From Bifidobacterium sp. (lineage in GTDB: Bacteria > Actinomycetota > Actinomycetes > Actinomycetales > Bifidobacteriaceae): DNA of 64,000 nt. Within the stretch, counting starts at the first letter, position 1. Each line of letters starts with the position of its first letter. The position numbers were made by a program, and so were the translations under genes. The stretch is from NCBI RefSeq assembly GCF_022647885.1, contig NZ_JALCLM010000001.1, positions 1,116,001 through 1,180,000 of the forward strand, given 5' to 3'. Below are positions 29,731 through 39,044 of this stretch, piece by piece. The notes beneath the pieces are model-generated. The model had not been told where the DNA came from and did not search any database. It saw only the letters and a list, made by a program, of their open reading frames with translations.

Positions 29731-30705
29731 ATGAAAGTATTATTTGCTGGAACACCCACTGTTGCTGTACCTGCTTTACAAGCTTTGGCGGCTGACGGCG
29801 AGCATTTTGAAGTTGTAGCTGTCCTTACACGTCCAGACGCACCTCAGGGACGAGGAAGACATCTTGCAGCTAGTCCAGTGAAGGTTGCAGCGCAAGAGCT
29901 CGGAATCCCAGTCATCGAATCTGACCCAAGGGATTCGGATTTCATCGAGCAACTTACAAGCACCGGCGCGCAATTAGCAGCTGTTGTTGCTTACGGCAAG
30001 ATACTGCGGCAACCTGTTCTCGATGCTCTAGAGCTTGGATGGTATAACCTGCATTTTTCCTTACTGCCACAATGGAGAGGTGCAGCACCAGTTCAGCGAG
30101 CCATATGGTCGGGGGAGTCATTGAGCGGTGCGACGGTATTTCGTATTACCGCTGGCATGGATACAGGCCCTATTATTGCGCAATCCACAACCACGATTGG
30201 TGCACACGAAACTTCGGGAGAACTTCTGGACCGTCTCGCAATAGATGGTGCACAATTGTTGATGATGGCTCTGCAAACGGTACAAGATGGAACAGCTATA
30301 GCGATTGAGCAGCCTCAAGGTGCATATGAACGTGCGGAAAAAATCACGGTTGATGATGCTCATATCAATCTCAATGCACCGGTATTTGCGGTTGACCGAC
30401 AAGTACGAGCCTGCACTCCTGAACCTGGCGCTTGGTGTGTCATGACATCCCAACAGGATATGAAGAGCAATACTCAGGGCACCACTTTGCATGTTGTCGA
30501 AGGAAAAATTGCTGATCAAAGTGATCCACAAATACCGCAGTCTCTGCTCCCCGGCCATCTAGCCTTTTCCAAAAAACATGTTTGGTTAGGCACGTTGACT
30601 GGACCTTATGAGTTAATCATGGTGAAACCGCAGGGTAAACGTGCAATGAAGGCAGCTGATTGGGTGAGAGGAGCGCACCTTGACGCTGACGTGCGTTGCG
30701 TATGA
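29731..30705 (+). CDS. fmt: Methionyl-tRNA formyltransferase
   Basis: A 324-residue enzyme that formylates initiator Met-tRNA using 10-formyl-tetrahydrofolate. The N-terminal catalytic domain starts MKVLFAGTPTVAVPALQAL; the SLLPQWRGAAPVQRAI motif and the preceding NLHFS hold the conserved Asn-His pair, with Asp in TAGMDTGPI. The C-terminal OB-like domain is shorter and more divergent. The frame opens at 29689, but ATG 29731 follows GAGAG and gives the family N-terminus. The gene is convergent with serB, separated by 95 bp with no clear terminator. Confidence 0.95.
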   Translation: MKVLFAGTPTVAVPALQALAADGEHFEVVAVLTRPDAPQGRGRHLAASPVKVAAQELGIPVIESDPRDSDFIEQLTSTGAQLAAVVAYGKILRQPVLDALELGWYNLHFSLLPQWRGAAPVQRAIWSGESLSGATVFRITAGMDTGPIIAQSTTTIGAHETSGELLDRLAIDGAQLLMMALQTVQDGTAIAIEQPQGAYERAEKITVDDAHINLNAPVFAVDRQVRACTPEPGAWCVMTSQQDMKSNTQGTTLHVVEGKIADQSDPQIPQSLLPGHLAFSKKHVWLGTLTGPYELIMVKPQGKRAMKAADWVRGAHLDADVRCV

Positions 30706-30800
30706 AGTGCCAACGCCAGCGGCGAATAATGCATCCGTTCCGTCACACCCGAGCATCGTAAAAAGTACGTTACTGTGTTGAAGTGCTTGCTATCTGACCT

Positions 30801-31493
30801 TCAGTGGCGGTGTTGCTCCATCTCACGGTCATGAGCATCAATGATATTGATAACTTGCATTAAATCGCGTTGTGTAATCGAGTAATGAGCTGCTTGTTGC
30901 ACAAGAGGTTTGGCACAGAAAGCTATACCGATTCCAGCTGTCTGAATCATAGGAATGTCATTGGCTCCATCACCGATGGCTACCGTTTGTGACATAGGTA
31001 TGCCATCGTGCGCGGCCCAACGTTGTAGAGATTCTAATTTGGTACTTTTGGTTACTATTGGGCCAGTGGTGTTACCCGTTAAGATGTTGTTTTTGATTTC
31101 CAAGTGATTAGCAAGACTATGGTCTATGTGTGCTTGCTCTACAAGACGGTCTACAAGTTCGCTAAAGCCACCAGAGACGACAGCCACCTTCCACCCACGG
31201 TGATGTGCGGTGTTTATCATCTCCACAGCACCTTTGGTGAAATGAAGATTGTTGAAAACTGTGTCTAACACCTTGGTGGACATTCCTCGCAGTAATGCCA
31301 CTCTCTTCGCTAAAGCAGCAGAGAAGTCAATTTCACCAAGCATGGCTTGTCTAGTGATATCAGCGATGCAGTCACCAGAACCGGCTGCTTCCCCGAGTAA
31401 ATCAATAACTTCTTCATCAATCAAAGTGGAATCAACGTCCATAACTATTAGGCGTGTGGACTCGTGCGGAGCTTGCAAAGTTTCATCGGACAT
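30801..31493 (-). CDS. serB: Phosphoserine phosphatase
   Basis: A 230-residue HAD phosphatase, last step of serine synthesis. MDVDSTLIDEEVIDLLGEAAG holds the nucleophile aspartates (DVDST) and the substrate Glu; VVSGGFSELV (motif II), K in TKSTKLESLQ (motif III) and IGDGANDIPMI (motif IV) follow in order. There is no ACT domain, unlike some longer actinobacterial SerB forms. The frame reaches 31574, but ATG 31493 (MSDETLQAP) fits the family and removes overlap with the divergent DedA gene, whose start is only about 30 bp away. Confidence 0.92.
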   Translation of the reverse strand: MSDETLQAPHESTRLIVMDVDSTLIDEEVIDLLGEAAGSGDCIADITRQAMLGEIDFSAALAKRVALLRGMSTKVLDTVFNNLHFTKGAVEMINTAHHRGWKVAVVSGGFSELVDRLVEQAHIDHSLANHLEIKNNILTGNTTGPIVTKSTKLESLQRWAAHDGIPMSQTVAIGDGANDIPMIQTAGIGIAFCAKPLVQQAAHYSITQRDLMQVINIIDAHDREMEQHRH

Positions 31494-31522
31494 GCTTCTG
31501 ATTGTCTGAAATTGCTGGGACA

Positions 31523-32347
31523 ATGGCCAACATGAATCCAGACGCACTAGTTCTGGCCGCGCCTGTCTGCACAACTGGCGAATCCGGCATCATAGGTGCA
31601 ATGACCAATTGGCTGGTCAATTTAATGGAGCAAGCGGGGGGTATCGGAGTTGGCACTGCAATAGCTTTAGAATCCGTTTTCCCACCAATTCCCAGTGAAA
31701 TAATTCTCCCACTTGCAGGGTTTACAGCTGCACGGGGAAGGCTCTCGATCGTTGAAGCGATCTTGTGGGCCACAATCGGTTCTGTTGTTGGGGCATGGGT
31801 GCTGTATGGAGCATCTCGCCTGATCGGTCTTGAACGGATCAACGTTATTGCCGACAAGATACCTGGTACCAGTCGCAAGGATGTACAAAAAGCCGACAGA
31901 TGGTTTGTGAAATATGGTACGTGGTCGGTGCTATTTGGACGAATCATTCCTATCGTGAGATCACTGATATCGATTCCAGCTGGGCTGAATAAGATGGGAT
32001 TCCTACGTTTTACAGGTTGGACCGTGCTTGGTTCAGCTGTATGGAATACATTGCTGATTTCGTTGGGATATGTTTTAGGAGGGCAGTGGTGTTCAATCCT
32101 TGGAGTGCTCAGTATTTTCGAAAATATCGTTATTGTAGTTATCGCCTGTGGAATACTTCTGCTGATTGTGCGTTGGTTGCGTAATCTTGTTCTTGAGAAG
32201 CGTCAAGGCTCACAGCTACCAGATGCGGATGCTACCAGACACAACAGTGTCGACGTTGGCACTTCAAAGCGTTCGGGCACTATGAGCTCACCGGAACAGC
32301 ATGAAGATGGAGGCAATTTCAGTGGAGCAAAGCAAGGTGGTGACTGA
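31523..32347 (+). CDS. DedA family membrane protein
   Basis: A polytopic DedA/SNARE-associated-like protein of about 274 residues. Family hallmarks are the ESVFPPIPSEIILPLAGF segment near the first hydrophobic helix, FGRIIPIVRSLISIPAG and the G-x-W-xxLG-A-W-N-TLL pattern. DedA proteins act as lipid (undecaprenyl phosphate or phospholipid) transporters in other bacteria; the substrate here is inferred at family level only. TTG 31502, ATG 31523 and ATG 31532 are possible starts, and 31523 has GGGA upstream. The 3' end overlaps the arc start by 26 bp, tying it to the pupylation operon. Confidence 0.88.
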   Translation: MANMNPDALVLAAPVCTTGESGIIGAMTNWLVNLMEQAGGIGVGTAIALESVFPPIPSEIILPLAGFTAARGRLSIVEAILWATIGSVVGAWVLYGASRLIGLERINVIADKIPGTSRKDVQKADRWFVKYGTWSVLFGRIIPIVRSLISIPAGLNKMGFLRFTGWTVLGSAVWNTLLISLGYVLGGQWCSILGVLSIFENIVIVVIACGILLLIVRWLRNLVLEKRQGSQLPDADATRHNSVDVGTSKRSGTMSSPEQHEDGGNFSGAKQGGD

Positions 32348-33971
32348 GAATCAACATGCTGGTGTTGAGCATGAGCAAGCACAGCAATTACAGGAATTGC
32401 GGGATTTACTAGACACCAGCCGTGAGAAGAACCATGCTCTAGCTAAGGCTCTGACGAGAGCAGGACATGAGCTAGGCAAGGCAAAATCTCAGTTGATGCA
32501 ACAAACTCAACCTCCATTGACCTTTGCGGTGTTACTAAGTATCGACAGCATTCACACGGATGAGCAAGGCGTGAGTCATGCCAATGCAGAAGTGCTTTCT
32601 GGCTCACGACGCATGATTGTGCCCGTCTCATCAATGATTGATACTGCACATTTACAGCGCGGTCAACTCGTATTGTTAAATGAGAGCCTTGTGCTGGTGC
32701 AAACCAGAGACACGCCTGTTACTGGTGTGGTTCGCAGCGTGCAAGAAATCATTGATAGTCAACGTGTAATCGTTACAGACGTATCTGGTACCTCAACTGT
32801 GGTCACCTGTGCTCAGGGTTTAACATCAGCATCCTTAAAAGTCTCAGATCGAGTGATACTCGACAATTCTCAACATGTTGCATTAGGAATGCTCCCATCC
32901 GAGGACAATAGTGACCTTGTTCTTGAAGAAACTCCAGATGTGACCTTTAACGATATTGGTGGTTTGGACGAGCAAATAGAGCGCATACGTGACGCAGTGC
33001 AATTGCCTTTTCAACATCGTGCGCTGTTTGAACGCTATAGTTTGCGTCCTCCTAAAGGGATTTTGCTATATGGCCCTCCAGGAAATGGCAAGACTATGAT
33101 TGCCAAGGCAGTTGCTAACAGCCTTGCAGAAGGCAGCTCTGCTGGATCAGGTGTTTTTCTTTCCGTAAAAGGTCCAGAGTTATTAAACAAATTTGTCGGA
33201 GAATCTGAGCGAATCATCAGAGGTATCTTCAAACGTGCTCGTGAACGTGCGTCCAGTGGCGCCCCAGTGATTGTTTTTATCGATGAGATGGACTCTTTGT
33301 TGCGTACACGAGGAACGGGTGTCTCCTCTGATGTAGAAACCACCATCGTGCCACAGTTCCTAGCAGAGCTCGATGGTGTCGAGTCACTCGACAATGTCAT
33401 GGTTATTGGTGCCTCGAATCGTGTAGATATGATTGACCCTGCGGTGCTACGCCCTGGCCGTCTCGATGTCAAAATTCGTGTGGATCGGCCTCATGCTCAA
33501 CAGGCAGACGGTATCCTTCGCCACTATCTGACAGATGATCTGCCCCTTGGCGATATGAATCATGCAGATGTACTGGTTGCTGAACTAGTCAAAGATATTT
33601 ACGCTCGAAATAATAGCCGACATGTGTGTGACGTGAGTGATGAGCAAGGTGTGTGGACCTCAATCTACTTCGGAGATTTGGTATCTGGCGCCATGCTGCG
33701 CAACATCGTAGACCGAGCTAAAACTCAAGCAGTCAAGGCATCCATTGAGCATGGTGTAGATATTGCTTTGGACGCACCAATGTTTGCACAGGCGATTCGG
33801 GACGAGTTTCTTGAGACTGTTGATTCGGTATGTGATGCTGATCCCACTCAATGGGCACGGATTACAGGTCTTGGTGAGGGACGTGTGGTACGTATTGTGC
33901 CACGACAAGACTCGGTAAGTGATGTGACAGGTGAAGAAGCGCATATTACAGCAGAGAACGAGGCGCTATGA
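32322..33971 (+). CDS. arc: Proteasome-type AAA ATPase ARC (Mpa-like)
   Basis: A 549-residue ring-forming AAA ATPase that recognises pupylated proteins. Residues about 15-60 form the N-terminal coiled coil that binds Pup, about 65-200 the two OB domains, then the AAA module with Walker A GPPGNGKT (251-258), Walker B VIVFIDEMDSL, sensor GASNRVD and RPGRLD. Its C-terminus (ITAENEAL) lacks the GQYL-type tail with penultimate Tyr that docks Mpa/ARC on the 20S proteasome. GTG 32322 is preferred because GGAGG lies eight bases upstream; ATG 32301 is an alternative. It overlaps dedA and, via ATGA, dop. Confidence 0.93.
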   Translation: MEQSKVVTENQHAGVEHEQAQQLQELRDLLDTSREKNHALAKALTRAGHELGKAKSQLMQQTQPPLTFAVLLSIDSIHTDEQGVSHANAEVLSGSRRMIVPVSSMIDTAHLQRGQLVLLNESLVLVQTRDTPVTGVVRSVQEIIDSQRVIVTDVSGTSTVVTCAQGLTSASLKVSDRVILDNSQHVALGMLPSEDNSDLVLEETPDVTFNDIGGLDEQIERIRDAVQLPFQHRALFERYSLRPPKGILLYGPPGNGKTMIAKAVANSLAEGSSAGSGVFLSVKGPELLNKFVGESERIIRGIFKRARERASSGAPVIVFIDEMDSLLRTRGTGVSSDVETTIVPQFLAELDGVESLDNVMVIGASNRVDMIDPAVLRPGRLDVKIRVDRPHAQQADGILRHYLTDDLPLGDMNHADVLVAELVKDIYARNNSRHVCDVSDEQGVWTSIYFGDLVSGAMLRNIVDRAKTQAVKASIEHGVDIALDAPMFAQAIRDEFLETVDSVCDADPTQWARITGLGEGRVVRIVPRQDSVSDVTGEEAHITAENEAL

Positions 33972-35614
33972 GTGTGCATCGGGTGATGGGCACAGAGACT
34001 GAATATGCTGTTTCTGACAGCGCAGCTAGTGGCTATGACCCAATTCACCTGTCATTTGATGTGGTCCGAGGTGCGAGCGATGAGCGCAGCAGACATATTC
34101 GTTGGGATTACCGGCAAGAGGATCCTATTAATGATGCTCGGGGTACGCGTCTTGAACGTGCCGCAGCCCGTCCTGAAATGCTTACGGATACGCCGTCATT
34201 GCACATTACTAACGTCATAGCACCTAATGGTGGGCGAATCTACGTAGATCATGCTCACCCCGAATACTCCTCACCTGAAAGCACTAATCCTTTTGAGGCA
34301 GTAGCTTATGACGCTGCTGGCGATGCGTTGATGCGAGTTGCAGCGCAGCAGGCTACTCGGTTAACACATAAACAGATAGTGCTGCATCGCAATAACGTTG
34401 ATGGCAAAGGTGCTAGCTGGGGTAGCCATGAAAGTTACCGGAGTTTGCGAGCTGTGCCATTTGCTGTAGTTAGCAAGATGATGACTGCACATTTCGTTAC
34501 CAGACAGCTGTTTACTGGTTCAGGCAGAGTGGGTGTAGGTGAGCGCAGTGAATATTCGGGATATCAATTAAGCCAAAGGGCTGACTATATACACACACCG
34601 ATTGGACTTCAAACGACATTTGACAGACCAATCGTTAACACGCGAGATGAATCTCACGATTGTGGCGAATACCGACGTCTTCATGTAATTGTTGGTGATG
34701 CAAATCGCATGCAAGTTCCTCAACTGTTGAAATTAGGCACCACTAGCATGTTGCTGTGGCTTACTGAACATGCCCAGATTGTTGGTGTAAATCTTCAGGA
34801 GTTGCTTGACGAAGTAGAATTCTCAGATCCTGTGCGTGCCTTGCATCAGGTATCTCATGATCTTTCTTTGCATCAAGCTTTGAATATGCGTAATGGTACT
34901 CAACTCACTGCATTGCAGATCCAAGAGCGTTTATATGATGCGGTTTGTGTAGTTGCACGGCGAGTGTATGGCACAGACGGAACAGACGAGGTGCTCTGGC
35001 CAGATACTGCTACACGGAGCATTATGGTGATGTGGCGTCGTTCGTTGAATGATGTGATGCATATTGCCTCGTGCAGTGCAACGCAACGATTATCGCTGGT
35101 AACTGAAGCGTCGCGTTTCGAATGGTTATTAAAATGGCAATTATTGGAAGGTCTTCGCCGCAGATACTACCCAAATGTATCTTCTTCAGATCAATACGGC
35201 TGGAATGATTCGAAACTTCGAGCCTTAGATTTGTCATGGGGATCGTTGCAATCGGGCGCATCGGTTTTTGAAAAAGTTGTAGCTCGTTGCGACTGCCCAG
35301 TGAGCAAGGAAGCTATTGCGATTGCTGAGCGTCAGGCACCGCCTGATACTCGCGCATGGCTGCGTTCTCGATTACTGGATGTATTCCCAGATGAGGTGGT
35401 GGCGATGTCGTGGAGCAGTATCACTGTACGAGATTGCATCAGCACTCAGTCAGGCGCTTCTAGCACATTGCGTAGTTTTGATACTTCAGACCCACTGGCA
35501 TATGGAAAAGAGGAAGTCGAATCGATATTGATTTCCTCGCAACATGCTGCGCAAGCCTTGACGAGATGTGAAATGGAGCATCACGCACACAGCGCAACGC
35601 TACATCATACGTAA
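33968..35614 (+). CDS. dop: Pup deamidase/depupylase Dop
   Basis: A 548-residue member of the PafA/Dop carboxylate-amine ligase fold. It deamidates Pup's terminal Gln to Glu and removes Pup from substrates. MGTETEYAVS starts the ATP-binding beta sheet, and the catalytic Asp is Asp94 in IYVDHAHPEYSSPE. Residues about 40-78 (around RWDYRQEDPINDARG) form the Dop-specific loop that distinguishes it from PafA. LHRNNVDGKG and NTRDES motifs follow. ATG 33968 overlaps the arc stop (ATGA). Confidence 0.94.
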   Translation: MSVHRVMGTETEYAVSDSAASGYDPIHLSFDVVRGASDERSRHIRWDYRQEDPINDARGTRLERAAARPEMLTDTPSLHITNVIAPNGGRIYVDHAHPEYSSPESTNPFEAVAYDAAGDALMRVAAQQATRLTHKQIVLHRNNVDGKGASWGSHESYRSLRAVPFAVVSKMMTAHFVTRQLFTGSGRVGVGERSEYSGYQLSQRADYIHTPIGLQTTFDRPIVNTRDESHDCGEYRRLHVIVGDANRMQVPQLLKLGTTSMLLWLTEHAQIVGVNLQELLDEVEFSDPVRALHQVSHDLSLHQALNMRNGTQLTALQIQERLYDAVCVVARRVYGTDGTDEVLWPDTATRSIMVMWRRSLNDVMHIASCSATQRLSLVTEASRFEWLLKWQLLEGLRRRYYPNVSSSDQYGWNDSKLRALDLSWGSLQSGASVFEKVVARCDCPVSKEAIAIAERQAPPDTRAWLRSRLLDVFPDEVVAMSWSSITVRDCISTQSGASSTLRSFDTSDPLAYGKEEVESILISSQHAAQALTRCEMEHHAHSATLHHT

Positions 35615-35657
35615 TGTGTATTATTTCAGAGGACAATAGATTAGAGGGGGAGCGACC

Positions 35658-36485
35658 ATGGAATTGCGTGAACTGACCACACGAGTCGCACAAGTGGCGA
35701 TTCAGGCAGGTTCATACGCTTTGCAAGATCAGGTAAATCCTCATGATCTCAGAGCTTTACACCCCCAGCAAGAACGCCAATACACCTCTGAAGTTGACGA
35801 TCGACTGCTGCGATATTGTCGTGAACGGATTGCTAGTATTGAGCCTTTCGACGGCTTTTGGGAAGACGAAGGCAGCGATCGCGAGATCGGGAAAAAGTAT
35901 TGGTGCGTTGGGCATATAGATGGTGTGATTAATTACGTGAGGAATATGGCTGAATGGTCAATAACCATATCCCTTTTCGAAGTTGGCGAAGATGGTGAGG
36001 CCACTCCTATTCTAGGCATTGTGCATGCTCCTGCTTTGGGATCGACGTATCTGGCAGCTAAGGGTCAAGGAGCTATTCGGATTCGACGTACGCCAAACGG
36101 CGAAAAGAGGGAAAAGGTTATGCCCTCAACGACTTCTTCACTTAACGGTTCTGTGGTGAGTTTTGGCATGTCATATTTCCCTAAAGAATCCAAACGGGCT
36201 TTACGCACGGCGGGTTCGTTGGCGGGCAAACCTGCGGATATTAAGCGAATAGGACCAACGTCCTTAGACTTGTGCAAAGTCGCTGATGGCACTTATGATG
36301 CGTATTTTGAGCCGACCTTGCACTCTTGGGATATTCCTGCGGTGTCAGCAGCTATGGTGGTGGTTTGCGAAGCTCAAGGTCAGATTGAGCAGTGGAACGG
36401 TGATGGACTCCATTGGGATCGCAACAACGATGTAGTCGCGTCCAATGGTTTGATTATCGAGGATTTGAGACCATACTTGATCTAG
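35658..36485 (+). CDS. Degenerate inositol-monophosphatase-like protein in the Pup cluster
   Basis: A 275-residue protein of the IMPase/histidinol-phosphatase fold placed between dop and pup. FWEDEGSD (67-74) matches the metal-binding Glu region and WDIPA (224-228) the C-terminal WD motif. The signature DPxDGT appears as GHIDGV (85-90): the first metal-ligand Asp is Gly and the Thr that activates water is Val, while Asp88 is kept. Classical phosphatase activity is therefore doubtful. GGGGGAGCGACC upstream supplies the ribosome-binding site. It may be a pseudo-enzyme or a binding protein serving the neighbouring system; that is inference from position only. Confidence 0.85.
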   Translation: MELRELTTRVAQVAIQAGSYALQDQVNPHDLRALHPQQERQYTSEVDDRLLRYCRERIASIEPFDGFWEDEGSDREIGKKYWCVGHIDGVINYVRNMAEWSITISLFEVGEDGEATPILGIVHAPALGSTYLAAKGQGAIRIRRTPNGEKREKVMPSTTSSLNGSVVSFGMSYFPKESKRALRTAGSLAGKPADIKRIGPTSLDLCKVADGTYDAYFEPTLHSWDIPAVSAAMVVVCEAQGQIEQWNGDGLHWDRNNDVVASNGLIIEDLRPYLI

Positions 36486-36563
36486 TGTGCTTAGCTGTTC
36501 ATAATTAGGGTTCTGGTTGGGGTCAAAGACTTGAAAGCTTTTATAAACAAGGGGTGAAGCAAA

Positions 36564-36749
36564 ATGCCACAGGAACATATACAGCGCAATGCACAGCAGC
36601 AGCCACAGGAGCTTCAAGAATCGATTGAAGAAGAACGCAGCCAGCAACAAGTACAAGACCTTGATGCTGTTCTCGACGATATTGAGTCAACGTTAGAGAG
36701 CAATGCTGAGGAGTATGTCAGTAGTTTTGTGCAGAAGGGCGGGCAGTGA
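36564..36749 (+). CDS. pup: Prokaryotic ubiquitin-like protein Pup
   Basis: Pup, 61 residues, the small disordered tag linked to lysines of target proteins by PafA. It is Gln/Glu-rich, with the ARC-binding helical segment near [20 protein letters not shown] and the ending FVQKGGQ. The terminal Gln means that Dop must deamidate it before ligation. GGGGTGA lies upstream of ATG 36564. Its TGA overlaps the pafA ATG by one base (TGATG). Confidence 0.96.
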   Translation: MPQEHIQRNAQQQPQELQESIEEERSQQQVQDLDAVLDDIESTLESNAEEYVSSFVQKGGQ

Positions 36750-38242
36750 TGCCGCAACTGCGCGGTTCAAGGCATGTCTCCAGAGCGGATGAATTTGTTG
36801 AGGATATACACGACAAAGGATTTTCACGAATTTTCGGTATTGAGACTGAATATGGAGTGAGCGTTACTGAAAACGAGAAGCCGGTCGAGGCCAGCCAAGT
36901 CGCCATGATGATGTTTCAACCTGTGGTAACACGCTCTCGCTCCACGAATACCTATCTTTCGAATGGGGCAAGGCTCTACCTTGATGTCGGTTCTCACCCT
37001 GAGTATGCGACAGCAGAGGCGCGTACGCCGATGCAAGCTCTATCTCAGGATCTGGCAGGGGAGCGCATCATGGGGCGCCTGGCTCTGGATGCGCAGCAAC
37101 AGTTAAGACAACAGTACGGTAACAACACCACCATCCATGTATTCAAAAACAACACGGATTCTTCCGGTAACTCTTTCGGCTGCCACGAGAATTATTTATT
37201 GCGTCGTTTTGTGTCTTTGCGGACCATCGAACGAGAGCTGATACCCTTCCTAGTGACGCGACAGCTGTTCACAGGTGCAGGTTTGCTTGGCCCCGAGGGA
37301 TTTGAACTTTCACAGCGTGCCCGTTTTCTTGATGATGCGGTTTCAAGCGCGACTACTCGTTCTCGACCCATGGTTAACACACGAGACGAACCACATGCAG
37401 ATCCAGATCATTACCGGCGGCTTCATGTGATTGTTGGAGATTCCAATCGCTCACAGATTGCCACTTGGATGAAATTAGCAACAACACATTTGGTACTATC
37501 GGTAATCGAAGAAGCTGTTAGCAACGAAACGAACTCTGTTTTTGAACCCTATGCATTGTTGGATCCTGGCACAGCAATCAGCACGGTTAGCAAGGATATA
37601 ACAGGAAAATCGTCAATTCAGCTTGCCGACAGTGTATCTGGTGGCTCGACGAGCTGCGCTTTGGATATTCAGCGAGTCTATTTGCAAGCTGCGCAATCCT
37701 TCGTATCAAGACATGCTGCAACGATGAACAGTATTCTTCCTGATGCGGCGCAAGTGTTGGAGCTATGGGAGAATGCCTTGGACACCATAGATTCGCATCG
37801 GTGGCGTGATTTATCGTCTTGGGTTGATTGGGCTGCGAAACTCAGCTTATTCGAACGTATACGAGCACGATACTCTTCGAAGCAAGAGTATGCTCAAGCT
37901 CGAGCTCAGCAGATCGACTTTGAATATCACGACATCATCAACGGTGTAACGTACCCGGCATTATTGCATCACGGGGCAATGAGATCGCTGTTGAGTGAAG
38001 AAAGCATCAGAAAGTCTGTAAATACTCCGCCAGATGATACGCGTGCAGCACTTCGTGGAGCATTTGTTGAGAAGGCTTTACGTAGTGATTTCCTATGGGC
38101 ATGCGACTGGACTCATATTTCTCTGGCTTCTTCAAACAGGATTGAAGCTGAGATGCTTGACCCCTTTAGTGCAACCGCCAGTGAGGATTATCGTGCTGTT
38201 ATGGCAGCAATGGATGAGCCTAAACCACACAGCAATTGGTGA
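36749..38242 (+). CDS. pafA: Pup-protein ligase PafA
   Basis: A 497-residue ligase joining deamidated Pup to substrate lysines with ATP. RIFGIETEYGVSV begins the nucleotide-binding sheet, Asp79 in LYLDVGSHPEYATAEA is the catalytic residue, and FKNNTDSSGNSFGCHENYL and VNTRDEPHADP follow. It lacks the Dop-loop found in the paralogue at 33968. GTG 36746 is also in frame, but ATG 36749 directly after AAGGGCGGG is preferred and overlaps the pup stop. It is the last gene of the cluster, ending in a bidirectional terminator. Confidence 0.95.
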   Translation: MPQLRGSRHVSRADEFVEDIHDKGFSRIFGIETEYGVSVTENEKPVEASQVAMMMFQPVVTRSRSTNTYLSNGARLYLDVGSHPEYATAEARTPMQALSQDLAGERIMGRLALDAQQQLRQQYGNNTTIHVFKNNTDSSGNSFGCHENYLLRRFVSLRTIERELIPFLVTRQLFTGAGLLGPEGFELSQRARFLDDAVSSATTRSRPMVNTRDEPHADPDHYRRLHVIVGDSNRSQIATWMKLATTHLVLSVIEEAVSNETNSVFEPYALLDPGTAISTVSKDITGKSSIQLADSVSGGSTSCALDIQRVYLQAAQSFVSRHAATMNSILPDAAQVLELWENALDTIDSHRWRDLSSWVDWAAKLSLFERIRARYSSKQEYAQARAQQIDFEYHDIINGVTYPALLHHGAMRSLLSEESIRKSVNTPPDDTRAALRGAFVEKALRSDFLWACDWTHISLASSNRIEAEMLDPFSATASEDYRAVMAAMDEPKPHSNW

Positions 38243-38283
38243 TACCAGTAAATGAGCTCAGACCTTCGTGGATAAGAGATAAA

Positions 38284-38320
38284 CAAAAACCCCGATTCAC
38301 ACCTGTGTAATCGGGGTTTT
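38284..38320. terminator. Bidirectional terminator between pafA and hup
   Basis: AAAAACCCCGATT (38284-38296) and AATCGGGGTTTTT (38308-38320) pair perfectly, with A-run and T-run flanks usable on both strands. It separates convergent pafA and hup. Confidence 0.95.
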
Positions 38321-38351
38321 TGAACTGGGCTCTGTGAGGAGAGCGAAGTAA

Positions 38352-38633
38352 TTACTTGACTACAGCCTTCTTCAGCAGTGAGCCTGCGGTGATACGAACA
38401 CCGTAGCTTGCTGGAATCTTGATGGTCTCGCCTGTGCGTGGGTTGCGGCCGGTGCGTGCGGCACGCTTCACGCGCTCTGCTGAAAACAGACCAGTGAGCT
38501 TCAGACCTTCGCCTGAAGTCAGGGACTCAACGAAAACGTCTTGGAAAGCATTGACTGCTGCTTCCGCTTGTGCCTTGGTCAGGTTTGACTTCTGTGCGAT
38601 CTTCGAAACGAGATCAGACTTGTTGTATGCCAT
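38352..38633 (-). CDS. hup: DNA-binding protein HU
   Basis: HU, 93 residues, a histone-like nucleoid protein that bends DNA as a dimer. MAYNKSDLVSKIAQKSNLTK forms the helical base, and the beta arms carry GRNPRTGETIKIPAS with the DNA-intercalating Pro. It lacks the basic C-terminal tail seen in some actinobacterial HU proteins. The frame reaches 38678, but ATG 38633 follows AAGGATG. It stands alone; the 411-bp upstream gap holds a small dyad CTGCTG-TATT-CAGCAG at 38713-38728 and a copy of the 115-bp element. Confidence 0.96.
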   Translation of the reverse strand: MAYNKSDLVSKIAQKSNLTKAQAEAAVNAFQDVFVESLTSGEGLKLTGLFSAERVKRAARTGRNPRTGETIKIPASYGVRITAGSLLKKAVVK

Positions 38634-38830
38634 AAAGCATCCTTCTGTCGGGGGTCCCCTTCCTAACTGGAAACCCAACTGTCAATCCGATACTAGCGCA
38701 GATTGCTTGAAACTGCTGTATTCAGCAGGGTTTTCGCAGCATTTTTTGGCTTCAGGGAAGTTTGTGTAAATCTCGAAGAGGAAAAATCATCATACTCGAG
38801 CATTTTTGCTGTTGAATGATGTTTGAAACT

Positions 38831-38945
38831 CGATTGTGTAGGGATTTCTGGCGCATGATGGAGTATACAAGAAATGAGAATGGCGTGATTGCAGTCTTTA
38901 TGAGATTGAGGCAAAGGACGTCTTTGTTAAATCCCTACACAAGTG
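38831..38945 (+). repeat. 115-bp intergenic element with inverted ends, copy 3
   Basis: The ends CGATTGTGTAGGGATTT (38831-38847) and AAATCCCTACACAAGTG (38929-38945) are inverted repeats with an identical 14-bp core and two mismatches near the tips. The centre (AATGAGAATGGCGTGATTG) aligns with the centres of copy 1 (minus strand) and copy 4 (plus strand) at the same offset of about 43-50 bp. It lies between hup and the next minus-strand gene. It is the least conserved copy at its tips. Confidence 0.82.
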
Positions 38946-39044
38946 TTACAGATCATGAACATGCCACGTGATACTCACAGTCGCATGGGGTGTAGAAGCA
39001 GAGAATTGACGATGTAGAGAAGATGATGAGTACGTGCGTGTTGT

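Noticed and set aside
30706-30800. tRNA or small RNA between fmt and serB
   Set aside because: No cloverleaf or convincing hairpin could be drawn.
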